From positions 1 to 41,215 of the forward strand of contig DFEB01000043.1 in the NCBI GenBank assembly GCA_002368605.1: 41,215 nucleotides of DNA, in the 5' to 3' direction. Shown one piece after another: positions 33,204 to 41,199 of the stretch (the stretch's first letter is position 1; each line of letters starts with the position of its first letter). Below the pieces are notes generated by a model. That model did not search any database, was not told the origin of the DNA, and was given only the letters and a program-made list of their open reading frames with translations. A program made the position numbers and the translations under genes. This stretch comes from Treponema sp. UBA3813 (GTDB taxonomy: Bacteria > Spirochaetota > Spirochaetia > Treponematales > Treponemataceae).

Positions 33204-34257
33204 CTAATGTATTCGAATGATGCCGAACGGCCATTCTGGCCTCTGGCATCATTCGTTTTAATAAAAGCGGTATAGAATAAAAATCTGTCGAATTATGATA
33301 AATACAAACCGCAACACAAGGTTGATATTTTTTTATTGTTTTTTCAGCGCCAAGCAACATTTTATACTCATAACTTTCAATGTCAGCTTTCAAATAATCA
33401 ATTCTTTCACTTATAACATCGTCCAAAGCAACGATTTTTATGCTTGTTCCTTCTGCAGAACTTCCTTGTATAATTTTCGAGCCAAGCCCATTATTTGCCG
33501 AATATTCTTGAACGACACCTTCCATGGAGATGTCACTTACACCATAAGGTAGAAGTGTAATCTTATTATCTGACAAATTCCATTCTTTTTTTAATCTCTC
33601 TGTTCTGAACTGCATTGCCTTATAATTGTTTTTATCTGGTTCAAAACACATTATTTTATCTACAACGCCATCTTTATTCCAAATATAACGCTCCATGCTG
33701 TCACCAACATAGGCGCCGCAATCTACAAAAACACTACCGATATTCTTGTTTGTGAATTCATTCCAGCAAAAATACTGATCTTTTGTCAGCAAATCACAGT
33801 CTGGATATTCGCCTTTTAATCTGCACCAAAGCATATTCGCATATACATCTTTTGATTTTTGGTCAAAAAGCATATCATAAACCTCAAGAACTTCTTTTGC
33901 ATGATTTTTTAATATTGCCTCTTCCATAAGGCAACTTTCAATATTAAGTTCGGAAAGTTTTTTCCTCATTTCCTTAATAAAGGCTGGCTGAGGTGTATTT
34001 ATAAGAACAAGTACATCCTCCTGTCCAGCCAAGCTTTCAGGGCCCACACAAGGCTTACCAAACATTTCTTTTCCCCAATTTACAGAGTTTGAATTAGTAT
34101 AACCTTTTATCTGATTATAAAAAAATTCACGGCTTAAGCCCTCTTGAAAAAGTTGTGTTGTATTGCCCCCCCCCATTATATACAATGTTTTGTTTTTCAA
34201 ATTAGAAATGTTCTGTTTTAAAAATTTTTCAATATCAGCCCTAGTAAATTGTTTCAT
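33175..34257 (-). CDS. FkbM-family SAM methyltransferase with N-terminal Rossmann domain, G9 tract (ON)
   Basis: 360 residues. The N-terminal part (about 20-125) is Rossmann-like, with YIMGGGNTTQLFQEG. The C-terminal half (about 165-345) is FkbM: VFVDCGAYVGDSMERY (SAM motif), CFEPDKNNYKAM, and the conserved ALDDVISERIDYLKADIESY, followed by YKMLLGA. FkbM enzymes O-methylate sugar or polyketide hydroxyls. Codons 28-30 (MGGG) are encoded by nine G (34166-34174), in frame, so the gene is ON here. ATG overlaps the upstream ThDP gene stop by 4 nt. Confidence 0.87.
   Translation of the reverse strand: MKQFTRADIEKFLKQNISNLKNKTLYIMGGGNTTQLFQEGLSREFFYNQIKGYTNSNSVNWGKEMFGKPCVGPESLAGQEDVLVLINTPQPAFIKEMRKKLSELNIESCLMEEAILKNHAKEVLEVYDMLFDQKSKDVYANMLWCRLKGEYPDCDLLTKDQYFCWNEFTNKNIGSVFVDCGAYVGDSMERYIWNKDGVVDKIMCFEPDKNNYKAMQFRTERLKKEWNLSDNKITLLPYGVSDISMEGVVQEYSANNGLGSKIIQGSSAEGTSIKIVALDDVISERIDYLKADIESYEYKMLLGAEKTIKKYQPCVAVCIYHNSTDFYSIPLLLKRMMPEARMAVRHHSNTLADTVLYAWT
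34166..34174 (-). repeat. G9 homopolymer in the FkbM gene
   Basis: Nine G on the coding strand around codons 28-30; the protein reads Met-Gly-Gly-Gly there. Gain or loss of one G would truncate the 360-residue product within about 30-40 codons. Confidence 0.8.
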
Positions 34258-36047
34258 ATTGCCTCATTTTCTCCAATCATATTTTTATTAAATTCATCAC
34301 GTTCCAAAAGTGGTGACATATCTTCTAGCGGGCGGCTTGCCATTTGTCCGTCTTCTTTCATGTAATTTGTCTGACGCGGAAGTATTTTTTGGCCAATAAA
34401 GACTTTGACGTTACAAACACAAGGTCCGTCGTAAGAAAGAACAGCCTCTATAGTTTTATTTAAATCATTTTCATCAGATAATTCAAAACATTTTATACCA
34501 AAACCTTCTACGACAGATTTCATTTCTGGCATTCCAAGTCCGCTATCTTTAGTGCATCCTGTAAGGCGTTTAAAATTGCCATTCTGGGAATTATAAATCA
34601 TTCCATAACCGTCATTACAAAGTATAAAGATTTTTACAGGAAGATTCAAATATTTCAAAGTTGCAAGCTCCTGTACATTCATCAGAAATCCGCCATCACC
34701 TGTTATGCAAACAGTCCTTCGCTTGTTTCCAGCAATGCAAGAGCCTATGCATGCAGAAAGATCAAATCCCATAGAAGCTAGTCCTTTTGTAAGAAATGCC
34801 CTCTGACCTTTTTTAATTCTAAACGAATACATAGAAATATCAGCGCCTGTACCAGAACTTGTAAACTGAAAAATATCATTAGAAGTCATTTTTCCGGTTA
34901 GGCTATCAACAAGCTTATATGTGTTAATTCCCTGCCCGTCCGGAGTCTGTTCAGAAACAAAAAGTGGATATTTTGCCTTTATATTATGGCAATAGTTCCA
35001 CCATTCAGTTCGCTCTTTGTCTTCGATTTTGTCTTTGTTAGAAAGCATCTTTTGTAAAAAAGATTTTGCATCTGCATGAATTTTGAGATAAGGATGAACG
35101 CTGCATTTATTCATTTCGTTTTTATCTATTTCTACCATAACATGTTTGGCTTTTCGTAAAAAGCTTTCAAAATCATAACCAGTAGAAAGCAGATTAAGAC
35201 GAGTTCCTATTGTCAGCACAAAATCAGCATTCTGCTGGATAAAATTTGCATGTCTGTGGCCAACTGCGCCAGGCCGGCCGAAAAACAATGGATTATCATC
35301 TTCAATTAAGTCTACGCCATTCCACGTTGTCATAACAGGAACATTAAGTTTTTTTATAAGCTCTTCCATTTCTGGAATTGCATTTGCAAGACGGATACCG
35401 TTTCCTAAAACAACCAAAGGTCTTTCTGCTTTATTAAAAAGATCCATTGTTTTTTTCACATCACTTTCTTTACATTCATACAAAGGCATTTTTTTAGTAA
35501 AACGAGGTAATCGTTCTGGCTCAACTTGAGAAGCCTGAATATCAAGAGGAATATCCAACCACACAGGTCCCGGCTTTCCTTCTTTTGCAATTGCAACCGC
35601 TTTATCAAGTTCATAAAGAATATCTTCAGGTTCTTTTATCTGAACAGCATATTTTGTTACAGATTTTACAAGCTCGACAACATTCACTTCCTGAATGCCA
35701 AACTGCCGGATTTTCTGGTTGCGAACTAAATCTGCTCTTTTTGCCTGTCCTGAAATAAAAATGACAGGCGTCGCGTCAAGCCATGCTCCCGCAAGACCTG
35801 TAATAGTATTTGTAGCACCGGGACCGCTTGTTACCACGCATACACCAAAATTACCGCTTATGCGGGCATACGCTTCTGCCGCAATCGCACAGGGCTGCTC
35901 ATGGAGCATACAAATCGGCGTAAGATTTTTATTATGCCCTAGAGAATCATCAAGGTGCATTGCTCCGCCGCCTGGCAGATAAAACACATGCTTTACGCCA
36001 AGTGAGGAAATGTAATCAAAAGCAAAATCTGAAACCTTTACCTTCAT
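34254..36047 (-). CDS. Thiamine-diphosphate enzyme, acetolactate-synthase-like
   Basis: About 597 residues from ATG 36047. Three-domain ThDP fold: catalytic Glu in LHEQPCAIAAEAYARISG, substrate-domain SGPGATNTITGLAGAW, GKPGPVWLDIPLDIQ, a central domain with PLVVLGNGIRLANA, and the ThDP/Mg motif ITGDGGFLMNVQELA continuing to CNDGYG (GDG-x(n)-N). Full-length, unlike phosphonopyruvate decarboxylases. In a sugar cluster a relative of YerE (which adds a two-carbon acetyl branch to a keto sugar) is a reasonable guess; amino-acid biosynthesis is less likely without the small subunit or ilvC nearby. Confidence 0.85.
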   Translation of the reverse strand: MKVKVSDFAFDYISSLGVKHVFYLPGGGAMHLDDSLGHNKNLTPICMLHEQPCAIAAEAYARISGNFGVCVVTSGPGATNTITGLAGAWLDATPVIFISGQAKRADLVRNQKIRQFGIQEVNVVELVKSVTKYAVQIKEPEDILYELDKAVAIAKEGKPGPVWLDIPLDIQASQVEPERLPRFTKKMPLYECKESDVKKTMDLFNKAERPLVVLGNGIRLANAIPEMEELIKKLNVPVMTTWNGVDLIEDDNPLFFGRPGAVGHRHANFIQQNADFVLTIGTRLNLLSTGYDFESFLRKAKHVMVEIDKNEMNKCSVHPYLKIHADAKSFLQKMLSNKDKIEDKERTEWWNYCHNIKAKYPLFVSEQTPDGQGINTYKLVDSLTGKMTSNDIFQFTSSGTGADISMYSFRIKKGQRAFLTKGLASMGFDLSACIGSCIAGNKRRTVCITGDGGFLMNVQELATLKYLNLPVKIFILCNDGYGMIYNSQNGNFKRLTGCTKDSGLGMPEMKSVVEGFGIKCFELSDENDLNKTIEAVLSYDGPCVCNVKVFIGQKILPRQTNYMKEDGQMASRPLEDMSPLLERDEFNKNMIGENEAI

Positions 36048-36061
36048 TTTATTCTCTACCT

Positions 36062-37081
36062 TCAAGACAATATTTCATTTAATGAGTCTTTATTGTAAAC
36101 AAACTCTTTTATATCATTAACTTCAAACATTTTATTAAGAGAAAACATTTCAAAAAAAATTTTATTAGGATAAATAACGATAAGTTTTTCTCCTAGTTTA
36201 TATAATAAATCGCAAAAACCACTTCTAATTGATATGACAGTCTCACATTGAATTGCTATTCCCAAAGCAGTTTCCAGATCTGCATTTAACCAAGAACAAC
36301 TCTTTGATAAATAGTTAATTTCAGAAACAGCATTATACACAACATTAAAACCCTTCTGTTTATAATATTCTGCTATGGTGTTCCAAAAAGTTTTATCTAT
36401 GGCAAGTGTTGTGGCAAGTGTTGCGGACTCTGGAGCCAACAGAACTGTTTTTTTCAACAGTTTTTTTTGCGGTAGAAGAGAATAGTTCAATTTGCGTGAA
36501 AACTTAGTAGAGGAATTTAAATAAAATGTAAATCTTGTACAAGCCAAAAAATCATTTATTTTTTTCGTAGCCCACTCTGCCTTCCTGTTTCTCATATAGT
36601 CCAAATGCGCAATAAAAAAACTTTTTTTAGAGGGTTTTAAACTAATAAGTCCTATATCTCCACAACATTTTTTCCAATTTCCAAAAAAAATATTAAACTC
36701 TGGCATATTAAAAATATCAAAAACACTATTTACTAGCAAATAATTTTCAGGTTGTTCATTCAATAATTTGGGAATAACTGAATGACTTTTTCTAAGAACT
36801 GTAAAGATTCTGACATTATTCTGTTTCTCTATCTCGTCTTTATACATGAAAAATAACATTGTATCCCCTAGCGAAGCTGGTAATAAAGCAATGCAAAAAT
36901 CATTTTCGATTCTATTATCTAAAACATCTGTCAAGGAAACATTTTCATTTGATAAAGTTTTTTCATTTAGGGGAATAAGTTTTTTTAACTCATTTATATA
37001 ATAATTCCTAGCAAACTTGGAGATAATAAAAAATCTTGACAACTTTATCTTCAATTTTAATATAAGTGTTCTCTTGTTCAT
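36062..37081 (-). CDS. Putative GT-B glycosyltransferase (heptosyltransferase-like)
   Basis: 339 residues, no sure family. A basic N-terminus leads to FCIALLPASLGDTMLFFMYK, which resembles the start of GT9 (heptosyltransferase-type) GT-B proteins, followed by a second half with KTVLLAPESATLATTLA, ETALGIAIQCETVISIRSG and FCDLLYKLGEKLIVIYP, the usual donor-site layout. AT-rich (about the lowest GC in the window) like its neighbours. It lies 14 nt before the ThDP gene start and 9 nt after the HAD gene. Function as a polysaccharide glycosyltransferase is inference. Confidence 0.65.
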   Translation of the reverse strand: MNKRTLILKLKIKLSRFFIISKFARNYYINELKKLIPLNEKTLSNENVSLTDVLDNRIENDFCIALLPASLGDTMLFFMYKDEIEKQNNVRIFTVLRKSHSVIPKLLNEQPENYLLVNSVFDIFNMPEFNIFFGNWKKCCGDIGLISLKPSKKSFFIAHLDYMRNRKAEWATKKINDFLACTRFTFYLNSSTKFSRKLNYSLLPQKKLLKKTVLLAPESATLATTLAIDKTFWNTIAEYYKQKGFNVVYNAVSEINYLSKSCSWLNADLETALGIAIQCETVISIRSGFCDLLYKLGEKLIVIYPNKIFFEMFSLNKMFEVNDIKEFVYNKDSLNEILS

Positions 37082-37090
37082 AAAATATTA

Positions 37091-37480
37091 TTAAACCTCT
37101 TTGTTAATTATAAAAGTGGGGACATTAAAAGAATCTCGTTTTGTACAAATTGCATAAGCCATTTTTAAACCGCTAGGTTTATTATCATTTATTATAACTC
37201 TTTCCCCGTATGGGGCTTCATAAATAATTGAATTATAGTGAATATTATGTTGTTTTAAAAAGGATTCCGTTTGTATTGCGTAATCTTTTTTTCTTGATGT
37301 AATAAAGATAATCATATCATTAGGAGAAATAGATTGGAGAAATTCAAGACTTCCTTTAAGAAAAGAATCATGCCCATCTAGTTTATAGCCATTGTGTTTT
37401 AAAATAGTGCCGTCTAAATCCAAAATCCATGTTTTTGGAAGAGTTGAGAATTCAATCGTTTTTTCTAACTTATCTAACAT
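37091..37480 (-). CDS. Small HAD-family phosphatase (capsule-type)
   Basis: 129 residues. Minimal capless HAD domain: WILDLDGTILKHNG (nucleophile Asp), MIIFITSRKKDYA (Ser/Thr motif II), RVIINDNKPSGLKMAYAI (motif IV-like). Comparable small HADs sit in capsule and lipopolysaccharide loci of other bacteria and dephosphorylate sugar phosphates. It overlaps the SIS gene by 11 nt, so the two are likely coupled and may act in sequence (isomerisation, then dephosphorylation). Confidence 0.82.
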   Translation of the reverse strand: MLDKLEKTIEFSTLPKTWILDLDGTILKHNGYKLDGHDSFLKGSLEFLQSISPNDMIIFITSRKKDYAIQTESFLKQHNIHYNSIIYEAPYGERVIINDNKPSGLKMAYAICTKRDSFNVPTFIINKEV

Positions 37481-38069
37481 TTTTCAGTTGCACTCCAATA
37501 TGTCCACCAGGATGATTTTTCTTAAAATCTGAAAGCGTTACTCCGCGTCTATTAGCAATTTCCATTGCCAAACCTTGCAAAACTATAAGGTTGACTGTTG
37601 TTGAGTTATTAGGAATAATATTCCATTTGTCACCTTCATTCTCAAGTTCCAAAGATATTACCCCCCCCCTATAATTATGTATAGCTTTTTCAAGTTTTGA
37701 ATTTTTAGTAAAAGTTAAAAGCCAAATTATACAATTCCGTTTTTCAAGCAAAGTTTCTAGATAAACAGACTCTTCGGTTTCACCAGATTTTGTAAGAATG
37801 ATGACAATATCATCTTCTTTTACCATGCCAATATCACCATGAACTGCACTATTTGTATTCATAAAAACAGCTGGCTGACCGACAGAATTCATCGTACCAA
37901 CAAATTTGTCACAGACTGGAACATTCTTTCCAAGTCCAGACACAATTATTTTATGCCCGCTTTCAATTGCATTCACACACGCTTCGGTAAGAGCGTTGAG
38001 TTTTTCGTAATCTAATGAATTCACGGATGCTGAAATTGTTTTTATTATAGAATCAAAATACTCTTTCAT
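37470..38069 (-). CDS. SIS-domain sugar-phosphate isomerase, KpsF/GutQ-like, G9 tract (ON)
   Basis: 199 residues, a lone SIS domain without CBS domains. IIVSGLGKNVPVCDKFVGT binds phosphosugar; HGDIGMVKEDDIVIILTKSGET is the SIS core; KKNHPGGHIGVQL resembles the arabinose-5-phosphate isomerase HPGGALG motif. Known KpsF/GutQ interconvert ribulose-5-phosphate and arabinose-5-phosphate, feeding Kdo or related sugars. The real substrate is inferred. A G9 tract (37661-37669) spans codons 134-136 (Arg-Gly-Gly), in frame. It overlaps the HAD gene by 11 nt and follows the nucleotidyltransferase-kinase by 20 nt. Confidence 0.85.
   Translation of the reverse strand: MKEYFDSIIKTISASVNSLDYEKLNALTEACVNAIESGHKIIVSGLGKNVPVCDKFVGTMNSVGQPAVFMNTNSAVHGDIGMVKEDDIVIILTKSGETEESVYLETLLEKRNCIIWLLTFTKNSKLEKAIHNYRGGVISLELENEGDKWNIIPNNSTTVNLIVLQGLAMEIANRRGVTLSDFKKNHPGGHIGVQLKNVR
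37661..37669 (-). repeat. G9 homopolymer in the SIS isomerase gene
   Basis: Nine G on the coding strand after TATA, encoding Arg-Gly-Gly-Val. A one-base change would truncate the isomerase in its last third. Confidence 0.8.
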
Positions 38070-38089
38070 ATTTTTCTTATTGTGAGCAA

Positions 38090-39589
38090 TTAGCCCAAAA
38101 CCTCCTCTAGATAATAAAGCCCGTTGTAGAACGCGCCGCAGATTGAGTCGTAGTCATGCCATGCGTAGGTGGTGAGCGAAAGCCAGATTATCGCGTGGAG
38201 AGCCTTTATCTGTTTTCTTGAAACCTCATTGCCAAGCAGTTCAAAGAAGGATTCCTCCATGTCTTCCCAGTGGTTCGAGTCGATTTTGAGTTCAACATCG
38301 CGCTCGCGGATGTCAAGACGGAACCGCTTTAAATTGAACTGGTCGTAGTTCCCCACGACAGAGTAGTAGACCTTCGCCCAGTCATAAGCCGTGTCACCGT
38401 ACAGCTCGGTTTTCCCGAAGTAGCCGCGCGGGTCAATCAAAACGGGGCTTCCGTCGGTGCGGAGCATCATGTTTGAAAATGTGCAGTCGCCGTGAATCAA
38501 GCGGAATTCAGATGGGTAAAATGAAGCAACGATTTTTTCAAGCTCCTCCCAGTGGTAGAACACATTGCGGCAAGTCCTGCCGTTCACCGTTACGGTCTTG
38601 TCGTTTGCGAACGGAACAAGATTCCGCACTTTTTCAAGGCGCGCCTTTGTTTTTCCGATGTATGCGTCATCATAGCTTTCTCGGTCGGCAGGGGCAGACT
38701 CCAGCGTCTGCACCGACTTTAGGCAGCCGATTATTTGGGAAAGAATCTGTTTTTTTTCGTCAGAACTGATGGTGGAGTATTCGTAAATGTTCTTGCCGTC
38801 GATTTTTTCCATAGTGAGCGGGTCGAGCGCGTAAATCTTCGGAATGTTTTTGAAATTCTTATCGGCGACCTTTGCGTACCACGCTTTTTCGCGGACGGCA
38901 AGCTTTTTTCCCTGCTCGTCTATTCCTTCTTTTATGATGCGGTCGCCTTGCATTGTCATGCGGTTGAACGGGCGGCATTTTTCCGTTGCAAGCTTTTCAT
39001 ATTCAGAGAGAAGCCCGAATTCGCGCGTCCGTGCAAGCGGAAGCTCCTTAAAGGCGATGTTCTTCCCCGAAAGGTAGCGGACGAATTCCCCTGAGCCGGG
39101 AACATCAAAAATCCGTTTTTTGTCGCTGAAAATGAAATGCCCCGCCACGCCGTGGTTTTCGCTCGGCTCTTCGGCAAAAGCACCGCCCTCGTACTTCCAG
39201 CGGCACTTGAAGCCGCGCGACACGCCGATGTAGTCGGCATTTTCTTTTGGAAGCGCGTAGTCCTCGGGAAGAATCAAATCGCACCAGGTAAGCATGAACG
39301 GCTCGTTTTCTGGAATGAGCGCAAGCGCGTCCGAAAGCCCCGCGCATGTACCGGGCTTTCCCGCACCGTCAACAATTTTGTAGTCTACATCGGCAAATGC
39401 GGCGAGATATTTTTTCAGCACATCGATTTTGTAGTCGCCGATGACGATGAATTTTTTCTCGGGGAACTGGCGGAACAGATGGAAAATCATTGGGAGATTC
39501 TGCACGGGCAAAAGAGCCTTCGGTTTGTTGCGCGTAAGATGCTCAAGGCGAGTCCCTTTTCCGCCCGCCTGCACGATGATAAATTTCAC
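38090..39589 (-). CDS. Nucleotidyltransferase fused to sugar kinase (APH-type)
   Basis: 499 residues. N-terminal nucleotidyltransferase (about 1-230): IIVQAGGKGTRLEHLTRNKP holds the GxGTR loop and LTWCDLILPED the metal-binding site. C-terminal aminoglycoside/choline-kinase-like phosphotransferase (about 240-499): RLIHGDCTFSNMML (catalytic HGD-x-x-x-x-N) and VLIDPRGYFGKTELYGDTAYDWAK (metal Asp in IDPR). The chain could phosphorylate a substrate and then activate it as a nucleotide-diphosphate. GTG start overlaps the aldolase stop (GTGA). Much more GC-rich than 23-38 kb. Confidence 0.85.
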   Translation of the reverse strand: MKFIIVQAGGKGTRLEHLTRNKPKALLPVQNLPMIFHLFRQFPEKKFIVIGDYKIDVLKKYLAAFADVDYKIVDGAGKPGTCAGLSDALALIPENEPFMLTWCDLILPEDYALPKENADYIGVSRGFKCRWKYEGGAFAEEPSENHGVAGHFIFSDKKRIFDVPGSGEFVRYLSGKNIAFKELPLARTREFGLLSEYEKLATEKCRPFNRMTMQGDRIIKEGIDEQGKKLAVREKAWYAKVADKNFKNIPKIYALDPLTMEKIDGKNIYEYSTISSDEKKQILSQIIGCLKSVQTLESAPADRESYDDAYIGKTKARLEKVRNLVPFANDKTVTVNGRTCRNVFYHWEELEKIVASFYPSEFRLIHGDCTFSNMMLRTDGSPVLIDPRGYFGKTELYGDTAYDWAKVYYSVVGNYDQFNLKRFRLDIRERDVELKIDSNHWEDMEESFFELLGNEVSRKQIKALHAIIWLSLTTYAWHDYDSICGAFYNGLYYLEEVLG

Positions 39590-41199
39590 TTTATTGCTCC
39601 TTCAAATATGCTCTCAGTTACAAACTGGATGCTCATCTTTCCTTTTGTAGACAGCAAAAAATCGGTGAACATATTCTCAATCTCTTTGTTCAGTTCGTCC
39701 CATTTTCCGTCAGGGTTCAAAGTCGGAAGAGAAACATCTGCATAGCTCTCATTGTATGCGGTCTTAAAACCGTCAAAGCCTGCGATTGCGACATTCTGGA
39801 CTTCAAGCTTGCTCAAAAGTCGGAGGACACAGATAACGGCATTGTCAAAGTGTTCCCAACCGCGCTTTATGACGCTGTTGAAGTTCACGATAATTTCATC
39901 ATTTTCGCCAGAAGTTTTGATATTTGAAAGAAGGATTTTCTTCAATCCTGCCAGTTTCTTTCCGTAGGCTTCCTTTGCATACTGGTAACGCACGGAATTG
40001 ATAAAGCTGACAAAATCGCACTCATAGTTCTTATGAACTGCATTCACCGCAATGACGACAGGTTTTTCGGATTCTATGAACCTCTGGACTTTCTCCTTCT
40101 CAGAAACAATCGTCTTTCCGGGAGCCAAGAGCAGTATCGTTCTACCTGCGAATTCCTCGCGCAAAGCCTTTAGTGCAAGAGAGTCGTCAATAATCCTGTC
40201 TTGATTCTCCATGTAGCGTTTTTCAAGCAAGTCATAGTCATAAGCCCTTCGTTCTGACTGGGAGAGCGATGCGATGATGTTACTCATATCCTTTGCGTTC
40301 GTGCGGTGGTTTTTCTGTAGGTATGCGATGTTGTTCACATGGCACTGGTACACGCCCGCAATGAAATACGGCGTTGAGTATCCCCACGAGTATTTTTCTT
40401 GAATGCCCGTCATGTACATGTCGATGGCATCAAGGATTTCGTTCATGTCATAGTTCTTGTGATGCTTTCGGTTCAGGTAGTTTGTCATAAGCTCTGTGGT
40501 CGTATTTCCCGCCCCACGTCCCATGCCACATAAAGAAGCATCGGCAATGGCATCGCGCCCCGCTTTTTCTGCAAGCTCCACAAATGTTGAAGACAGCGCA
40601 AAGGCAAGCTGCTGGTTGTTGTGCGCATGGAAACCGATTTTTATGTCTTTTGAAAGTTCCCTGTCAAGAATTGAGAAGATGCGCTCAAGGTCGTCCTCAT
40701 ACATCGCGCCGAAAGTGTCAACGATTGAGACTGCGACAGGTTTCACTTTGTTCATGGCTTTTGCTAGTACAAGCAAATCGTCATCGGAATAGGCAAGCGT
40801 GTTCGCAGCCTGAAAGAATACCTTGTATCCTTTTTTCTTAATCTGCTCCCCGATAGCAATGCCTTCCTCATGCTTGCCGTGCGGAAACACGACGCGGATT
40901 GCGTCAATAGATTTTCCGTTATACTGCGGAAGAACAGAATCGTCATAGCGGTTGTAGTCAATCATCGCAACATAAGTAGCGGAAGATTTCTTCTCTAAAA
41001 GATACGGTTCGATATCTGACGGCACATGGAAATAACTGCTTCCTTCTTCATGCGGGGTGTCTTTGAGCCAGCCACATTCGATGATTTCCGCATTGGCATC
41101 TTGCAAATGTTTAATTATACCTTTTAATGCTGGCTCGCCAAATTCCGAATTATTTACATATGCACCATCACGAAGGGTACAGTCTAAAAGTTGAATCAT
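39586..41199 (-). CDS. DRE-TIM metalloaldolase fused to an unrecognised C-terminal domain
   Basis: 537 residues. The N-terminal TIM barrel (about 1-300) is HMG-CoA-lyase/4-hydroxy-2-oxovalerate-aldolase-like: LLDCTLRDG (metal Asp at residue 6, active Arg-Asp) and GFHAHNNQQLAFA (His-x-His metal site), then GMGRGAGNTTTELM (flexible glycine loop). About 330-537 is an additional Rossmann-like domain (TILLLAPGKTI, VIAVNAVHKNY, VAIAGFDGF) that I cannot name; it faintly recalls MAF/DUF115-like proteins. Likely makes or cleaves a carbon-carbon bond of a sugar precursor. First gene of the visible island; promoter not in the window. Confidence 0.82.
   Translation of the reverse strand: MIQLLDCTLRDGAYVNNSEFGEPALKGIIKHLQDANAEIIECGWLKDTPHEEGSSYFHVPSDIEPYLLEKKSSATYVAMIDYNRYDDSVLPQYNGKSIDAIRVVFPHGKHEEGIAIGEQIKKKGYKVFFQAANTLAYSDDDLLVLAKAMNKVKPVAVSIVDTFGAMYEDDLERIFSILDRELSKDIKIGFHAHNNQQLAFALSSTFVELAEKAGRDAIADASLCGMGRGAGNTTTELMTNYLNRKHHKNYDMNEILDAIDMYMTGIQEKYSWGYSTPYFIAGVYQCHVNNIAYLQKNHRTNAKDMSNIIASLSQSERRAYDYDLLEKRYMENQDRIIDDSLALKALREEFAGRTILLLAPGKTIVSEKEKVQRFIESEKPVVIAVNAVHKNYECDFVSFINSVRYQYAKEAYGKKLAGLKKILLSNIKTSGENDEIIVNFNSVIKRGWEHFDNAVICVLRLLSKLEVQNVAIAGFDGFKTAYNESYADVSLPTLNPDGKWDELNKEIENMFTDFLLSTKGKMSIQFVTESIFEGAIK

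Noticed and set aside
34254-36047. Phosphonopyruvate decarboxylase, hence a phosphonate pathway
   Set aside because: The ThDP protein is full-length three-domain acetolactate-synthase type and there is no PEP mutase in the window.
38473-39745. Several plus-strand open frames opposite the nucleotidyltransferase-kinase and aldolase genes
   Set aside because: Long antisense frames are expected in this GC-richer stretch; the minus-strand frames carry intact catalytic motifs.
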